Below, piece by piece: positions 9,782 to 19,732 of a DNA stretch of 64,000 bases (its first letter is position 1; each line of letters begins with the position of its first letter). The notes beneath the pieces were generated by a model. It made no database searches. It was not told the origin of the DNA and saw only the letters and a list, made by a program, of their open reading frames with translations. The position numbers were made by a program, and so were the translations under genes. The DNA is from Psychromonas sp. SP041 (GTDB lineage: Bacteria > Pseudomonadota > Gammaproteobacteria > Enterobacterales > Psychromonadaceae): assembly GCF_000470315.2 (NCBI RefSeq), contig NZ_CBRF02000010.1, positions 1-64,000 of the forward strand, written 5' to 3'.

Positions 9782-11248
9782 TTAGCCACCACTACGGTAG
9801 TTAGGTGCTTCTTTAGTAATAGCAACATCATGTACATGGCTTTCACCCATACCTGCGCTTGTGATTTTCACAAACATTGCTTTTGTATTCATTTCTTTAA
9901 TCGTTGCACAACCCGTTAGGCCCATAGATGAACGCACGCCACCCATTTGCTGATGGATAATTTCTTTTACTTTACCTTTATAAGCAACACGACCTTCAAT
10001 ACCTTCAGGTACTAATTTGTCTGCTGCATTATCAGATTGGAAGTAACGATCAGATGATCCTTGAGACATCGCGCCTAAAGACCCCATACCACGGTATGAT
10101 TTGTACGAACGTCCTTGGAATAAAATAATTTCACCAGGAGACTCTTCCGTACCAGCAAACATACTACCCATCATGACACATGATGCACCCGCTGCTAATG
10201 CTTTTGCAATATCACCAGAAAAACGGATACCGCCATCGGCAATCACTGGGATACCAGTACCTTCTAATGCATCAACCGCATCAGAAATAGCCGTAATCTG
10301 TGGTACACCTACACCCGTAACAATACGAGTTGTACAGATTGAACCAGGGCCGATGCCGACTTTAACTGCACTACAACCCGCAGCCACTAATGCTTTTGCA
10401 CCATCGCCAGTGGCAACGTTACCACCAATAATTTCTAAGTTAGGGTAAGCAGCGCGTGTTGCTTTAATGCGATCTAATACACCTTGAGAGTGACCGTGTG
10501 ATGAATCAATTAATAATACATCAACACCCGCTTCTACTAATGCATCAACACGTTCTTCATTACCTGCCCCAGCGCCAACAGCCGCACCTACACGTAAACG
10601 ACCTAACTCGTCTTTACATGCATTTGGTTTTTGTTCTGCTTTACGGAAATCTTTAACTGTGATCATACCTTTCAATTTAAAGTTATCATCAGTTAATAAT
10701 ACTTTTTCGATGCGGTGCTTGTGCATTAACGCTTCAATTTCATCACGCGGTGTATTTGATTTAGCAGTCACTAACTCAGCTTTTGGTGTCATTACCGCAG
10801 AAGCAGGTCGTGACATATCAGTTTCAAATAAAACATCACGTCCCGTAATGATACCCACTAATTCGCCTGATGCTTCAACAACAGGATAACCTGCAAAGCC
10901 ATGTTGCTCAGTGAGTTCTTTGATTTCACCTAAGGTAGTAGATGGTGAAACAGTTACAGGCGTAGCAACAACACCGCTTTCATGGATTTTTACTAGACGA
11001 ACTTGTTCAGCTTGTATTTCGATAGACATGTTTTTATGAATAAAACCAATGCCGCCTTCTTGGGCCAAAGCAATAGCAAAACGCGCCTCTGTTACCGTAT
11101 CCATTGCAGCGGAAACAACAGGGATATTTAACGAGATATTTTCTGTTAATTGGGTTCTTAGATCGGCAGTGTTTGGTAGTACAGTCGAATGGGCTGGCAC
11201 TAATAATACATCGTCAAATGTTAACGCATCTTTTGCGATTCTTAGCAT
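9782..11248 (-). CDS. guaB: Inosine-5'-monophosphate dehydrogenase
   Basis: NAD-dependent oxidation of IMP to XMP, the first committed step of GMP synthesis. The 488 residues form the TIM barrel with an inserted pair of CBS domains (about 95-205). The catalytic cysteine is in [13 protein letters not shown], and the flap and K+ loop regions are present. The start [20 protein letters not shown] matches E. coli exactly in register, although the Shine-Dalgarno is weak (GTGAGA). Divergent from xseA, as in many gammaproteobacteria. Confidence 0.98.
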   Translation of the reverse strand: MLRIAKDALTFDDVLLVPAHSTVLPNTADLRTQLTENISLNIPVVSAAMDTVTEARFAIALAQEGGIGFIHKNMSIEIQAEQVRLVKIHESGVVATPVTVSPSTTLGEIKELTEQHGFAGYPVVEASGELVGIITGRDVLFETDMSRPASAVMTPKAELVTAKSNTPRDEIEALMHKHRIEKVLLTDDNFKLKGMITVKDFRKAEQKPNACKDELGRLRVGAAVGAGAGNEERVDALVEAGVDVLLIDSSHGHSQGVLDRIKATRAAYPNLEIIGGNVATGDGAKALVAAGCSAVKVGIGPGSICTTRIVTGVGVPQITAISDAVDALEGTGIPVIADGGIRFSGDIAKALAAGASCVMMGSMFAGTEESPGEIILFQGRSYKSYRGMGSLGAMSQGSSDRYFQSDNAADKLVPEGIEGRVAYKGKVKEIIHQQMGGVRSSMGLTGCATIKEMNTKAMFVKITSAGMGESHVHDVAITKEAPNYRSGG

Positions 11249-11285
11249 TGCAATATCTCACTTATAGTTGGGAGCATTTTTAGAT

Positions 11286-11307
11286 ATACCCAAAATAGCT
11301 TGGGTAT
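11286..11307. repeat. Inverted repeat in the guaB-xseA divergent promoter region
   Basis: Arms ATACCCAA and TTGGGTAT are separated by AATAGC, 38 bp upstream of guaB and 120 bp upstream of xseA. It could be an operator for guaB or a hairpin in its leader; no known consensus was recognised. Confidence 0.6.
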
Positions 11308-11426
11308 GATATTGCGGTGGGATTTTAATCGTAATCAGCAATAAGTACAATACTATTTATGTTTTTATACTGAGTTTTTACTGTGTTAATATTTAGGCCC
11401 TGATTTATTTGGTAAAAAACTCTGTT

Positions 11427-12758
11427 ATGGCGACTCAAAACAAAAATATATACAGTGTAAGTTCACTTAACCGCGCTGCAAAATCCTTACTTGAAACTGG
11501 ATTAGGTGTTATTTGGTTATCCGGTGAGATTTCAAATCTGACTATCGCGGTTTCAGGGCATTGGTACTTCACACTCAAGGATCATAGTGCTCAAATAAAA
11601 TGTGCTATGTTTCGAGGCAATAATAGCCGAGCAGGGTTTACACCTAAACACGGCCAACAAGTATTAGTGCGTGCAAAACTCAGTTTGTATGAAGCACGTG
11701 GTGATTATCAACTGATTGTCGAAACAATGGCGCCAGAGGGTGATGGTTTATTAAAGCAGCAATTCGAAGAGTTAAAATGCCAATTAGCAGCACAAGGTTT
11801 GTTTTCTGAATCTTTAAAAAAACCATTGCCTGAAATAATCAAACGTGTCGGTATCATTACCTCTTCAACGGGTGCGGCTTTACATGACATATTGAGCGTA
11901 TTACAGCGTCGAGATCCGCGTTTACAAGTTATTATCTACCCAAGCCAAGTTCAGGGGCAAGGCAGTGCATTATCAGTTGCATCACAAATAGCATTAGCAA
12001 ATGCTCGCCATGAATGTGATGTGTTAATTGTAGGGCGTGGCGGCGGCTCTTTAGAAGATTTATGGTGTTTTAATGAACCTGAAGTGGCTTATGCTATCCA
12101 TGATAGTCAATTACCAGTGATCAGTGCCGTAGGGCATGAGATAGATGTGACTATTAGTGACTTTGTTGCCGACGTACGAGCAGCAACCCCTTCTGCGGCT
12201 GCTGAACTCGTTAGCCAACACAAAACCTTTGTTTCTGCTCAGTTAACAACGTTAGTTAATCGTCTTAAACAATCTATGCTTAATACCATGCAACATAAAA
12301 CCCACCAGCAAAGTGTATTAAAGCAAACCTTATTACAACACGATCCAAAACATAAGTTACAACAACAAGTTCAACACCTAGATGAGTTAAGTTTGCGCTT
12401 ACAATATGCCATGCAGCAAAAAATGCAGGTTCAGAATAACTTAACCACACAACTGAAGAATCGATTGCTGCAAGCCAGTCCAGGTCATCACATTAATATT
12501 GAATTACAAAAACAACAGCAATTAAGTCGACAATTAACACAAGCGATGACGGCGAAGTTAACTCATTCAGAGCAAAATCTACATCATCAAATACAACAGC
12601 TTAATGCCTTTAGTCCATTAGCAACACTGGCTCGTGGTTACGCGATTGTTAAAGATGAAAATGGTAAAGTCAGCACTGACCCGGCAACACTTAAAGTGGG
12701 CGAAACGATTCAAGTAACATTGGATAAAGGTCAATTTAATGCGCAAGTTATTGAATAA
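11427..12758 (+). CDS. xseA: Exodeoxyribonuclease VII large subunit
   Basis: Large subunit of ExoVII, a single-strand-specific exonuclease. An N-terminal OB-fold is visible (WLSGEISNLT, SGHWYFTLKD), followed by the catalytic domain with GRGGGSLEDLWCFNEP and ISAVGHEIDVTISDFVADVRAATPS in two adjoining blocks, then a long Gln-rich coiled coil (about residues 265-405). The chosen start is ATG 11427 (443 residues); a TTG 18 bases upstream is possible. Neither has a strong Shine-Dalgarno. Plus strand, divergent from guaB and convergent with proA. Confidence 0.95.
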   Translation: MATQNKNIYSVSSLNRAAKSLLETGLGVIWLSGEISNLTIAVSGHWYFTLKDHSAQIKCAMFRGNNSRAGFTPKHGQQVLVRAKLSLYEARGDYQLIVETMAPEGDGLLKQQFEELKCQLAAQGLFSESLKKPLPEIIKRVGIITSSTGAALHDILSVLQRRDPRLQVIIYPSQVQGQGSALSVASQIALANARHECDVLIVGRGGGSLEDLWCFNEPEVAYAIHDSQLPVISAVGHEIDVTISDFVADVRAATPSAAAELVSQHKTFVSAQLTTLVNRLKQSMLNTMQHKTHQQSVLKQTLLQHDPKHKLQQQVQHLDELSLRLQYAMQQKMQVQNNLTTQLKNRLLQASPGHHINIELQKQQQLSRQLTQAMTAKLTHSEQNLHHQIQQLNAFSPLATLARGYAIVKDENGKVSTDPATLKVGETIQVTLDKGQFNAQVIE

Positions 12759-12832
12759 ACGCTAAGAATAACAAGGTTAATCATCCTCTAATATGCGAAC
12801 GATGAATGACAGACCTTAAATCAATAAGTATA

Positions 12833-12869
12833 AAAAAGGGCTTGATACACACTGTATCAAGCCCTTTTT
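12833..12869. terminator. Bidirectional terminator between xseA and proA
   Basis: A perfect 17-bp stem (arms AAAAAGGGCTTGATACA and its complement) with loop CAC ends in U runs on both strands. It serves the convergent xseA and proA transcripts. Confidence 0.95.
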
Positions 12870-12921
12870 AGTATTTTAGCTTGTTAAGCTAGTTAACTAA
12901 AACAATTGGTAAGTAGTTAGC

Positions 12922-14169
12922 TTAAGAACGAATTAAATTATCGCCGATACCAATCCATTTATAAGTAGTTAGCTCAGGTAATCCCATTGGGCCGCGTGCA
13001 TGTAACTTTTGAGTTGATACCGCTACTTCAGCACCTAAACCAAATTGGCTACCATCAGTAAAACGCGTACTTGTATTGACATAAACTGCAGCAGAGTTAA
13101 CTGCATTGATAAACTTGTTAGCCACTGTAAAGTCATTAGTCAAAATACCGTCAGAATGCTCTGAACTATGTTCACGTATATGCGCTAATGCTTCACTTAA
13201 ATCAGCAACGACTTTTACCCCTAGATTTAGAGATAACCATTCACGAGAAAAGTCACCTTCTTGTGCAAGTTGTGCGTCATCACCTAATATTGCTTTTGCT
13301 TTTTCTTCCGCGACTAACGTGACACCTAATGGTAATAAGTGTGCTGCTAGTTTAGGTAAAAATGTTTCAGCAATGTCAGCATCAACTAACAATGTATCTA
13401 AAGCATTACAAACACTTGGACGTTGTACTTTTGCATTTTCAATAATCGCTAATGCTTTTTCAACATTTACGGTTTTTTCAGCAAATAAATGACAAATACC
13501 AATACCACCAATAATCACTGGAATAGTACTATTTTCTTTACAGAATTTTTGCAAGCCAGAGTTACCACGAGGAATAATCATATCCACATATTTATCTAGT
13601 TTTAATAACTCACCGACTAATGCTCGGTCTGTATTTTCAATGTACTGTACTGACGTAGTTGGCAAGCCTACTTTTTTTAATGCCGCTTGAATCAATTTAA
13701 CCAACACAAGGTTAGAATTAATGGTTTCTTTACCGCCACGTAAGATACTTGCGTTACCTGTTTTTAAGCTTAATGCCGCAATGTCGATGGTTACATTCGG
13801 GCGAGCTTCATAAATAACACCCAATACACCTACCGGTACACGGCGTTTACAGAGTTTTAAGCCATTTTCTAATACTTTGCCATCGAACTCTTCGCCAACA
13901 GGATCTGAAAGTCCTATTACGCTGCGTAGATCAGCGATCACACCCGCTAAACGTTCTTCGTTTAATAACAGGCGATCTAATAACGCATCAGTTAAACCTG
14001 CTGCTTTACCTGCTTCAATATCTTTATTATTTGCTTCAACTATTTCCGCAACATTAGCTTCTAGTTCAATTGCAATTGCCTCAAGAGCGGCATTCTTCGT
14101 AGTCGTATCAGTGATTGCCAACTCGTAACTTGCATCTTTCGCTTGTTGACCTATTTGTTGTAAATTCAT
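12922..14169 (-). CDS. proA: Gamma-glutamyl phosphate reductase
   Basis: Second step of proline synthesis, reducing gamma-glutamyl phosphate to glutamate-5-semialdehyde with NADPH. 415 residues of the aldehyde-dehydrogenase superfamily. The catalytic Cys lies in [11 protein letters not shown], and [11 protein letters not shown] and [20 protein letters not shown] are typical ProA blocks. ATG 14169 has a strong AAAGGAG. Follows proB after 42 bp, with a hairpin in the spacer. Confidence 0.97.
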   Translation of the reverse strand: MNLQQIGQQAKDASYELAITDTTTKNAALEAIAIELEANVAEIVEANNKDIEAGKAAGLTDALLDRLLLNEERLAGVIADLRSVIGLSDPVGEEFDGKVLENGLKLCKRRVPVGVLGVIYEARPNVTIDIAALSLKTGNASILRGGKETINSNLVLVKLIQAALKKVGLPTTSVQYIENTDRALVGELLKLDKYVDMIIPRGNSGLQKFCKENSTIPVIIGGIGICHLFAEKTVNVEKALAIIENAKVQRPSVCNALDTLLVDADIAETFLPKLAAHLLPLGVTLVAEEKAKAILGDDAQLAQEGDFSREWLSLNLGVKVVADLSEALAHIREHSSEHSDGILTNDFTVANKFINAVNSAAVYVNTSTRFTDGSQFGLGAEVAVSTQKLHARGPMGLPELTTYKWIGIGDNLIRS

Positions 14170-14185
14170 TTCTACTCCTTTGAAC

Positions 14186-14208
14186 AGATCCTACAGTAGA
14201 TAGGATCT
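14186..14208 (-). repeat. Hairpin in the proB-proA spacer
   Basis: AGATCCTA/TAGGATCT arms with a 7-base loop lie between the proB stop and the proA ribosome-binding site. No U tract follows, so it is more likely an mRNA processing or translation-coupling element than a terminator. Confidence 0.6.
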
Positions 14209-14211
14209 TAA

Positions 14212-15321
14212 TTATAAAATAACTAGGTCATCTCGGTGTATTACCACTGTGCCATGTTCATAACCTAATATTTCTTCAATTTTATCTGAGTGCTGACCTT
14301 TTATTTTTTCGATATCTTCGCTTTTATAACGAACGATACCACGTGCGATCTCTTTACCTTTTTGATTATTAACTGAAACAACATAACCACGTAAAAAGTG
14401 AGATTTAATAGATAGAATACCTTTAGCGAGTAAACTACTACCATCATTAAGAATGGCTTTCTCTGCACCTTGATCAACCACTAAAACACCTGCAGAACGA
14501 GATCCTGCAAATATCCAATTTTTTCTAGCTTCTAAACGGTTATTTTCAGACACAAATCGTGTGCCAACCGACATGCCATTTGCCGCATCAATGATAACAT
14601 CTTTACGCTGCCCAGAAGCGATCACCACTTCAATACCAGCTCGGTTAGCGACAGTAGCAGACTCTATTTTTGTCGCCATGCCACCAGTGCCTAAACCGCC
14701 AACGCTTCCACCAGCAAGGTTATGAATCGCATCGGTTATCTCAGTGACTTCTGTAATTAATTTAGCATCAGGATTATTGCGTGGATCAGCTGTAAATAAA
14801 CCTTGCTGATCGGTCAGTAATATAAGTTGGTCTGCATCGGCTAATAACGCAACCAATGCTGATAAATTATCATTGTCGCCCACTTTGATTTCACGGGTAG
14901 CAACGGCATCATTCTCATTTATTAATGGAATAATACGGTGCTTTAACAATGTATTAAGTGTGTCACGCGCATTAAGAAAACGCCCTTTATCACCTAAATC
15001 AGCACGTGTTAATAACATTTGACCAACATGCAAACCGTATATTTTAAACAGATTTTCCCATTCTCTTATTAATTGCCCTTGACCAACAGCTGCTAGCATT
15101 TGTTTATTAGCAACGGTAGGTTCAATATCTGGCATATTGAGATGTTCTTTACCGGCAGCAATTGCACCAGAGGTAACAACAATAATGGGATGCCCTTGTT
15201 TATGCAACATTGCACACTGTCTAACAATTTCGAGCATTTGAGCTCGGTCGAGCTTAGTGGTTCCACTCGTTAAAACACTAGTTCCTAATTTAACTACAAT
15301 TGTTTTTTTATTCGCATTCAT
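14212..15321 (-). CDS. proB: Glutamate 5-kinase
   Basis: First and feedback-inhibited step of proline synthesis. 369 residues: an N-terminal amino-acid-kinase domain ([35 protein letters not shown]) and a C-terminal PUA domain (about 275-360). ATG at 15321 has only a weak ribosome-binding site. About 30 bp upstream, the arms GCTCAAT (15354-15360) and ATTGAGC (15391-15397), followed by a U-rich tract on the minus strand, could form an attenuator-like hairpin, but its 30-base loop makes this speculative. Confidence 0.96.
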   Translation of the reverse strand: MNANKKTIVVKLGTSVLTSGTTKLDRAQMLEIVRQCAMLHKQGHPIIVVTSGAIAAGKEHLNMPDIEPTVANKQMLAAVGQGQLIREWENLFKIYGLHVGQMLLTRADLGDKGRFLNARDTLNTLLKHRIIPLINENDAVATREIKVGDNDNLSALVALLADADQLILLTDQQGLFTADPRNNPDAKLITEVTEITDAIHNLAGGSVGGLGTGGMATKIESATVANRAGIEVVIASGQRKDVIIDAANGMSVGTRFVSENNRLEARKNWIFAGSRSAGVLVVDQGAEKAILNDGSSLLAKGILSIKSHFLRGYVVSVNNQKGKEIARGIVRYKSEDIEKIKGQHSDKIEEILGYEHGTVVIHRDDLVIL

Positions 15322-15400
15322 TCGTTTATGCTTCGTTTCAAAAAATAAAAAAGGCTCAATTTATCAAGAGATGTATTAATAATAACTGCTATTGAGCTCA

Positions 15401-15432
15401 AAAAAAAACAGCAACTAAGTGAGTTGCTGTTT
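15401..15432 (-). terminator. Intrinsic terminator after crl
   Basis: An 11-bp stem (AAACAGCAACT/AGTTGCTGTTT), loop AAGTG, is followed on the minus strand by a run of U (plus-strand A8). It is 80 bp beyond the crl stop, and separates crl from proB. Confidence 0.85.
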
Positions 15433-15512
15433 CTAGTATACCATTATTGCAGAAATGAAAGAGTCAAAATAAATATTCACTTTCATCGTACTAAACAATA
15501 TCAATTAAATGT

Positions 15513-15884
15513 CTAAATAGGTTTTAGTTCGCAACCTACTTCTACATCTATTAAATCCGTTAATTTTGTGACAAAGAGATCAAAAGACTCATCAAGCTGT
15601 TTCATTTGCTTCTTATTTATTTTTTTAGCGATCCAGTTAGCTTCAATATCATACATTCCATTGAACCGTTCATAGGAAAATTTGTTATCGTCCCGCGTTA
15701 CAATCATCCACCAACCAAAAAAGACTCTATTTTCAGGCTCTTCTTCTACATCGACACAGATTTCTAAACAGTCAAAAAAAAATTTATTTTCATCGGACTG
15801 TAATTTACGGAAATAAGGTCCCATATCAGTAAATAACTTAAACAAACGACCACGCGATGGCCCTTTTATTAAGATCTCAGGCAT
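15513..15884 (-). CDS. crl: Sigma-S-binding transcription factor Crl
   Basis: Small activator that favours sigma-S (RpoS) holoenzyme assembly. The 123-residue protein aligns with E. coli Crl in the hallmark stretches SRGRLFKLFTDMGPYFR, FFFDCLEICV and FFGWWMIV. The neighbours (frsA upstream, proB downstream) reproduce the enterobacterial frsA-crl-(phoE)-proBA order without phoE. ATG 15884 follows AAAGGAA. This implies that the organism has an RpoS regulon. Confidence 0.92.
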   Translation of the reverse strand: MPEILIKGPSRGRLFKLFTDMGPYFRKLQSDENKFFFDCLEICVDVEEEPENRVFFGWWMIVTRDDNKFSYERFNGMYDIEANWIAKKINKKQMKQLDESFDLFVTKLTDLIDVEVGCELKPI

Positions 15885-15937
15885 ATCAGAAGATTCCTTT
15901 CATTGTTTTTATGAATAGTAAATAGTTTACCTATCAT

Positions 15938-17197
15938 TTACTCTTGTAAATGTTTTGTCAACCATTTAGCAGAGTATTCTAAAGATTGTAGGTAAGAATC
16001 AAAAATAGGCGGCTTATTAATAATCTTCGATTCACTTTCATAGCTTGCTCTGGCAATCAATTTTAAATCCTGTTCATTGCACATAAGGTCTTCAGCATGA
16101 CCAATGCTTAATAGTGGTGTTTGAATACGTTTTCGCCCAAGTAACCCTTGTTTAATCAGTGAAAATGGCACGCAAAGCTGATATAAATGATTTACATCTG
16201 AATGGTTTAATTGCATTCGGCTAGCTAAACAATCTAAGGTCATCGCAGGTAACTTATTAAAATTGTCAAGGCTATCAAAGATACTACCAACAGCGGCACC
16301 AACACTCACTCCAGCTCTAACGAGTTTCGGCTCAACGTAAGCAAGACGCGTTAATGCATTGCCGCCCATACGCATCCCCATCAAAGCAACGCGAGATTGA
16401 TCAACCCAAGGCACTTCTGCCATATACTTTAAAACGGCTTGATGTAAACGAGAGGTATCTTGATCTAATTTTAAGTGGTTAGAAAACCCAACACCTGGCA
16501 TATCAACCGTTAACATTGCAATACCTGCAGGTTTAAGCAGCTTTTCAAACAAAGGTAAAACATCGCATTGCAGAGCATCAAGCCCTGAGCTAACAATTAC
16601 AACGGGATGAATAACATCATCATTTGGCAAGTGTAAGTAACAACGAATGCTTTTACCTTCAAACGGCACTTCAACTTCTTTTAATAAAACACTTTTATCA
16701 TTATCGAATGACTTTCGATAATTACTATGAGCCAACGTCTGAGCTTGAATACTATTCTCATCCCCTTTTAAATGCGGATAACTCGCGACACTGTAATATT
16801 GTGATGCAAGGTAATAATATTTTTTAGCTTTGTCTTTATTGCCATCGTTAGCAAACTCATTCGCTTGCTTCTGATATTGCATGGCTTTTTTAGACCATTC
16901 GTAACTCCAATTACCAGAGCGAAATCCAATCACTGTATCTAATAATTCAGGGTCACTACGCTTGTTAGTAGAAGCGCTTATTTTTGCCAAGACTTCATAA
17001 CAGTCAATAATATCTAAACCTTGCCAAGCCCATTGTAATAATTTGAGTAATCTATACCAACCAGCTTGCTCTCCACCATCCATTGTTGAGTTATGCAATT
17101 TTGTATTCTTTTTAGAACAGCTGTTTGCAATGAGAGTGGAGGTTTCTTGCATATTAAATTTTTCAGAAAAGAGAACTTCAGATAGGTTTTTCGACAT
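15938..17197 (-). CDS. frsA: FrsA/YafA-family alpha/beta-hydrolase-like protein
   Basis: 419 residues. The N-terminal helical region is followed by an alpha/beta-hydrolase fold (VVIVSSGLDALQCD, TVDMPGVGFS). At the nucleophile elbow the sequence is GMRMGG (274-279), with Arg276 where a serine would sit; E. coli FrsA likewise lacks a Ser there. Reported roles of the family (fermentation/respiration switch, binding to EIIA-Glc) come from enterobacteria and vibrios and are not proven by this sequence. ATG 17197 follows GAGGAA. It lies 53 bp upstream of crl and diverges from nnrS. Confidence 0.88.
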   Translation of the reverse strand: MSKNLSEVLFSEKFNMQETSTLIANSCSKKNTKLHNSTMDGGEQAGWYRLLKLLQWAWQGLDIIDCYEVLAKISASTNKRSDPELLDTVIGFRSGNWSYEWSKKAMQYQKQANEFANDGNKDKAKKYYYLASQYYSVASYPHLKGDENSIQAQTLAHSNYRKSFDNDKSVLLKEVEVPFEGKSIRCYLHLPNDDVIHPVVIVSSGLDALQCDVLPLFEKLLKPAGIAMLTVDMPGVGFSNHLKLDQDTSRLHQAVLKYMAEVPWVDQSRVALMGMRMGGNALTRLAYVEPKLVRAGVSVGAAVGSIFDSLDNFNKLPAMTLDCLASRMQLNHSDVNHLYQLCVPFSLIKQGLLGRKRIQTPLLSIGHAEDLMCNEQDLKLIARASYESESKIINKPPIFDSYLQSLEYSAKWLTKHLQE

Positions 17198-17278
17198 AAG
17201 TTCCTCGTTAAATAATAGGGTTTAACTTATCATTTGAATCTAAGCGATATAAGTCAGTTCAGTAAGGTAGAGAATAAC

Positions 17279-18472
17279 ATGATCCACATAAGCGACAATG
17301 CTAAAGAACAACAATTAATACCTGTATTTAGATTAGGTTTTAGACCTTTTTTCTTAGCGGGCACAATTTTCAGCGTCATTAGTGCATTAATATGGGTTGC
17401 ATTATTGACTGGTAAAACCACTTTACCTTCGCAAATCCCTCCTAGTTTTTGGCACGCTCATGAGATGTTATTTGGCTTTACTGGCGCAATCATACTTGGC
17501 TTCTTATTAACAGCAGTACAAAACTGGACAGGTACTCCGGGCTTAAAAGGCAAAAAATTAGCAATACTATTTACAATATGGTTACTTTCACGCTTAGCTT
17601 TATTTTTCCTTCCCCCATCATTATTTTGGATCACCTTTATACTGGAAGTAAGCTGGATGCCACTGGCCACCATTGCCTTAGCAAAATCAGTTATTTCAGC
17701 AAAACAATGGAAGAATTTATTTTTTGTTCCTCTTCTTATTATCATGAGCACATTGAATGCAATTAGCTTATTGGCAGTACATTCCTATCAATATATAACA
17801 TCGCAACAAGCAATTTGGAGTATGTTCTTTTTAGTCTTATTTATTATTGCAGTAATGGGTGGGCGCGTTATTCCCTTCTTTACAGCAAAAGGAACTAACA
17901 CTGAGAAACCTGTTGTTATATTAGGCTTAGAATATTTATGCCTTGCGCCATTATTATTACTCGCGATTATCATTTGGTTTCCATCATTATCCGCTTTCTC
18001 TGTACCGTTAACATTATCATGCGGACTCGCTCATTTAATAAGACTGTTACGTTGGAAGCCGTTAACAACCCTTCCTGTACCTTTATTATGGTCATTACAT
18101 TTAAGCTACTTTCTACTTGCCTTAGGGTTGATTTTTTATCCTTTAGGCATATTACTGCCTGGATTAGACAGCACCAGTATGATTCACTTATCTGCTATTG
18201 GCGGGATTGGAGGGGTGATATTAGCGATGATAAGTCGTGTATCTTTAGGTCATACTGGCAGACCTTTAAATCCGTCTAAATGGATGAATATAGCTTTTAT
18301 TGCAACAGCCCTCTCTGCGTTAGCGCGCGGATTTTTACCCTACTTATTACCTGATTTACCTTTAATGGCTTATGCAATTAGTGCGCTTTTTTGGTGTAGT
18401 GCATTTGTATTGTTTATTATTTTTTATGCAAAAATGTTATTTTCAGCTCGCCTTGATAAACGCCCAGGTTAA
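17279..18472 (+). CDS. nnrS: NnrS family membrane protein (heme/copper, NO-stress associated)
   Basis: A highly hydrophobic polytopic protein, about 12 membrane segments over 397 residues. The typical NnrS opening FRLGFRPFFLAG, the PPSFWHAHEMLFGF block, GGRVIPFFTAKG and the SLGHTGRP motif near the C-terminus all identify the family. Conserved His residues are candidate heme/Cu ligands. NnrS proteins relieve nitrosative stress in Vibrio and Rhodobacter relatives. ATG 17279 with AAGGTAGAG was chosen over an upstream TTG at 17234. It diverges from frsA over 81 bp; no clear NsrR or FNR site was recognised there. Confidence 0.9.
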   Translation: MIHISDNAKEQQLIPVFRLGFRPFFLAGTIFSVISALIWVALLTGKTTLPSQIPPSFWHAHEMLFGFTGAIILGFLLTAVQNWTGTPGLKGKKLAILFTIWLLSRLALFFLPPSLFWITFILEVSWMPLATIALAKSVISAKQWKNLFFVPLLIIMSTLNAISLLAVHSYQYITSQQAIWSMFFLVLFIIAVMGGRVIPFFTAKGTNTEKPVVILGLEYLCLAPLLLLAIIIWFPSLSAFSVPLTLSCGLAHLIRLLRWKPLTTLPVPLLWSLHLSYFLLALGLIFYPLGILLPGLDSTSMIHLSAIGGIGGVILAMISRVSLGHTGRPLNPSKWMNIAFIATALSALARGFLPYLLPDLPLMAYAISALFWCSAFVLFIIFYAKMLFSARLDKRPG

Positions 18473-18520
18473 GTTCAATACTACTTTTAAGTGCTTGTTT
18501 TTCAATCGACAATTTGAGCT

Positions 18521-18564
18521 CCTTTTAAATACAATGAAGCATTGTGTTTCATTGTATTTAAAGG
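18521..18564. repeat. Long AT-rich inverted repeat after nnrS
   Basis: The arms CCTTTTAAATACAATGAA and TTCATTGTATTTAAAGG (one extra T in the left arm) flank a 9-base loop. It lies 48 bp past the nnrS stop. No long U tract follows, so it may stabilise the 3' end or terminate weakly. Confidence 0.65.
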
Positions 18565-18743
18565 ATAGTTAGCGAATCTCGATTTAATGCCCCAAATTAA
18601 ACTAACAGTTAAATAAAAAAAAGCGTAAAACCTTACCTTTATTAAAAATATAAATCACAAAACCCACCTCAAGCAACTGATTTAAATGAAAATATAAAAA
18701 AACAATACAAATAACTCTTTTGAATTAGATCGAAATGACCTTT

Positions 18744-18765
18744 TTCATGCCTAAATTGGCATGAA
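18744..18765. promoter_or_regulatory. Palindrome upstream of the GGDEF gene (possible operator)
   Basis: TTCATGCC and GGCATGAA are separated by TAAATT, about 75 bp before the GGDEF ATG. The symmetry and position suit a repressor or activator site; the cognate factor is unknown. Confidence 0.4.
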
Positions 18766-18838
18766 TATAGCTTAACTACAGATAGATATTAACAAATGCC
18801 AAATTACTGTCATTAACGCTATTAAGAAAGGAAATGAT

Positions 18839-19732
18839 ATGGAAACTATCCATAATAATAAACACAGTACCCTAGGACATCGCACTCCGGTATTCACTGT
18901 ATTTTCTAATGACCCCTTACTAAGCGTTAAAGATAAACTACTAACACTAGAAACATTACAACAAAGTTTAGATTTAAAAGAGATGATGGACAATTTTGCC
19001 ACCCTAGTGGCAACATTTAACCGCCCTTTAAATATCCGCTTTCAATCTGCTTTTGGTTTTTTTAGCTTGCCAAAATTGCAACAAAATAACTTTACTAAAA
19101 ACTTTAATTTAGGCTCTTCAGGACAGTCACCAAGATTGGGCACAATGACCTATCAAAGTGAGACGCCCTTTACTGTCAATGAAGATAAACTATTAACCGA
19201 ATTACATACGTTATTATTACCTAACTTAAAACATGCCTTAAAATTTTCTGAACTAAATTCTATGGTCTACAAAGATTATTTAACGAATATAGGCAATCGA
19301 GCGTATTACGAAGAAACTATCTTCCATGCGATTGAGCAAAGTAACCGTGCTAATTTAGGCTTGTCATTGATGGTATTAGACATTAATCACTTCAAAGCGA
19401 TTAATGATACTTATGGTCACTTAAAAGGCGATCAAGTTTTAAATAGCTTTGCACAAGTATTAACAAAAAGTATTCGGACATCAGATATCGTATTTCGATT
19501 AGGTGGAGATGAATTTGTGGTTATTTTACAGCCATCAGCACCTTGCTCAATTGATAAGGTTCATCAGCGTATTAAAGAAGAAATAGACAACAATCCAAGC
19601 TTAAAAGAAATTAACTTTTCAACAAGCATTGGTTATAGCCATTGGGAAATAGGGACTAGTGCAACGCAGTTATTTGAGTTAGCAGATCAAAACCTTTATG
19701 AAAATAAAGCCCTAGCGAGAATACAACGATAA
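18839..19732 (+). CDS. GGDEF-domain protein, probable diguanylate cyclase
   Basis: 297 residues. The C-terminal GGDEF domain (about 140-297) has DINHFKAINDTYGHLKGDQ and an intact active-site RLGGDEF (GGDEF at 222-226). The motif RTSD (213-216) lies exactly five residues before GGDEF, the position of the RxxD inhibitory c-di-GMP site, so the enzyme is likely active and product-inhibited. The N-terminal 140 residues have no signal peptide or membrane segment and match no domain I recognise; they may be a cytoplasmic sensor. ATG 18839 follows AAAGGAAATGAT. Its 3' end overlaps the convergent tilS by 21 bp. Confidence 0.88.
   Translation: METIHNNKHSTLGHRTPVFTVFSNDPLLSVKDKLLTLETLQQSLDLKEMMDNFATLVATFNRPLNIRFQSAFGFFSLPKLQQNNFTKNFNLGSSGQSPRLGTMTYQSETPFTVNEDKLLTELHTLLLPNLKHALKFSELNSMVYKDYLTNIGNRAYYEETIFHAIEQSNRANLGLSLMVLDINHFKAINDTYGHLKGDQVLNSFAQVLTKSIRTSDIVFRLGGDEFVVILQPSAPCSIDKVHQRIKEEIDNNPSLKEINFSTSIGYSHWEIGTSATQLFELADQNLYENKALARIQR

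Larger units (their letters stand above)
18473..18838. other. Gene-free spacer between nnrS and the GGDEF gene
   Basis: This 366-bp AT-rich region has no supported ORF. It holds an imperfect inverted repeat after nnrS (18521-18564) and a short palindrome (18744-18765) about 75 bp before the GGDEF start. Confidence 0.75.

Noticed and set aside
17458-18279. Alternative-frame and antisense ORFs inside nnrS
   Set aside because: They lie within an identified NnrS frame and have no independent support.
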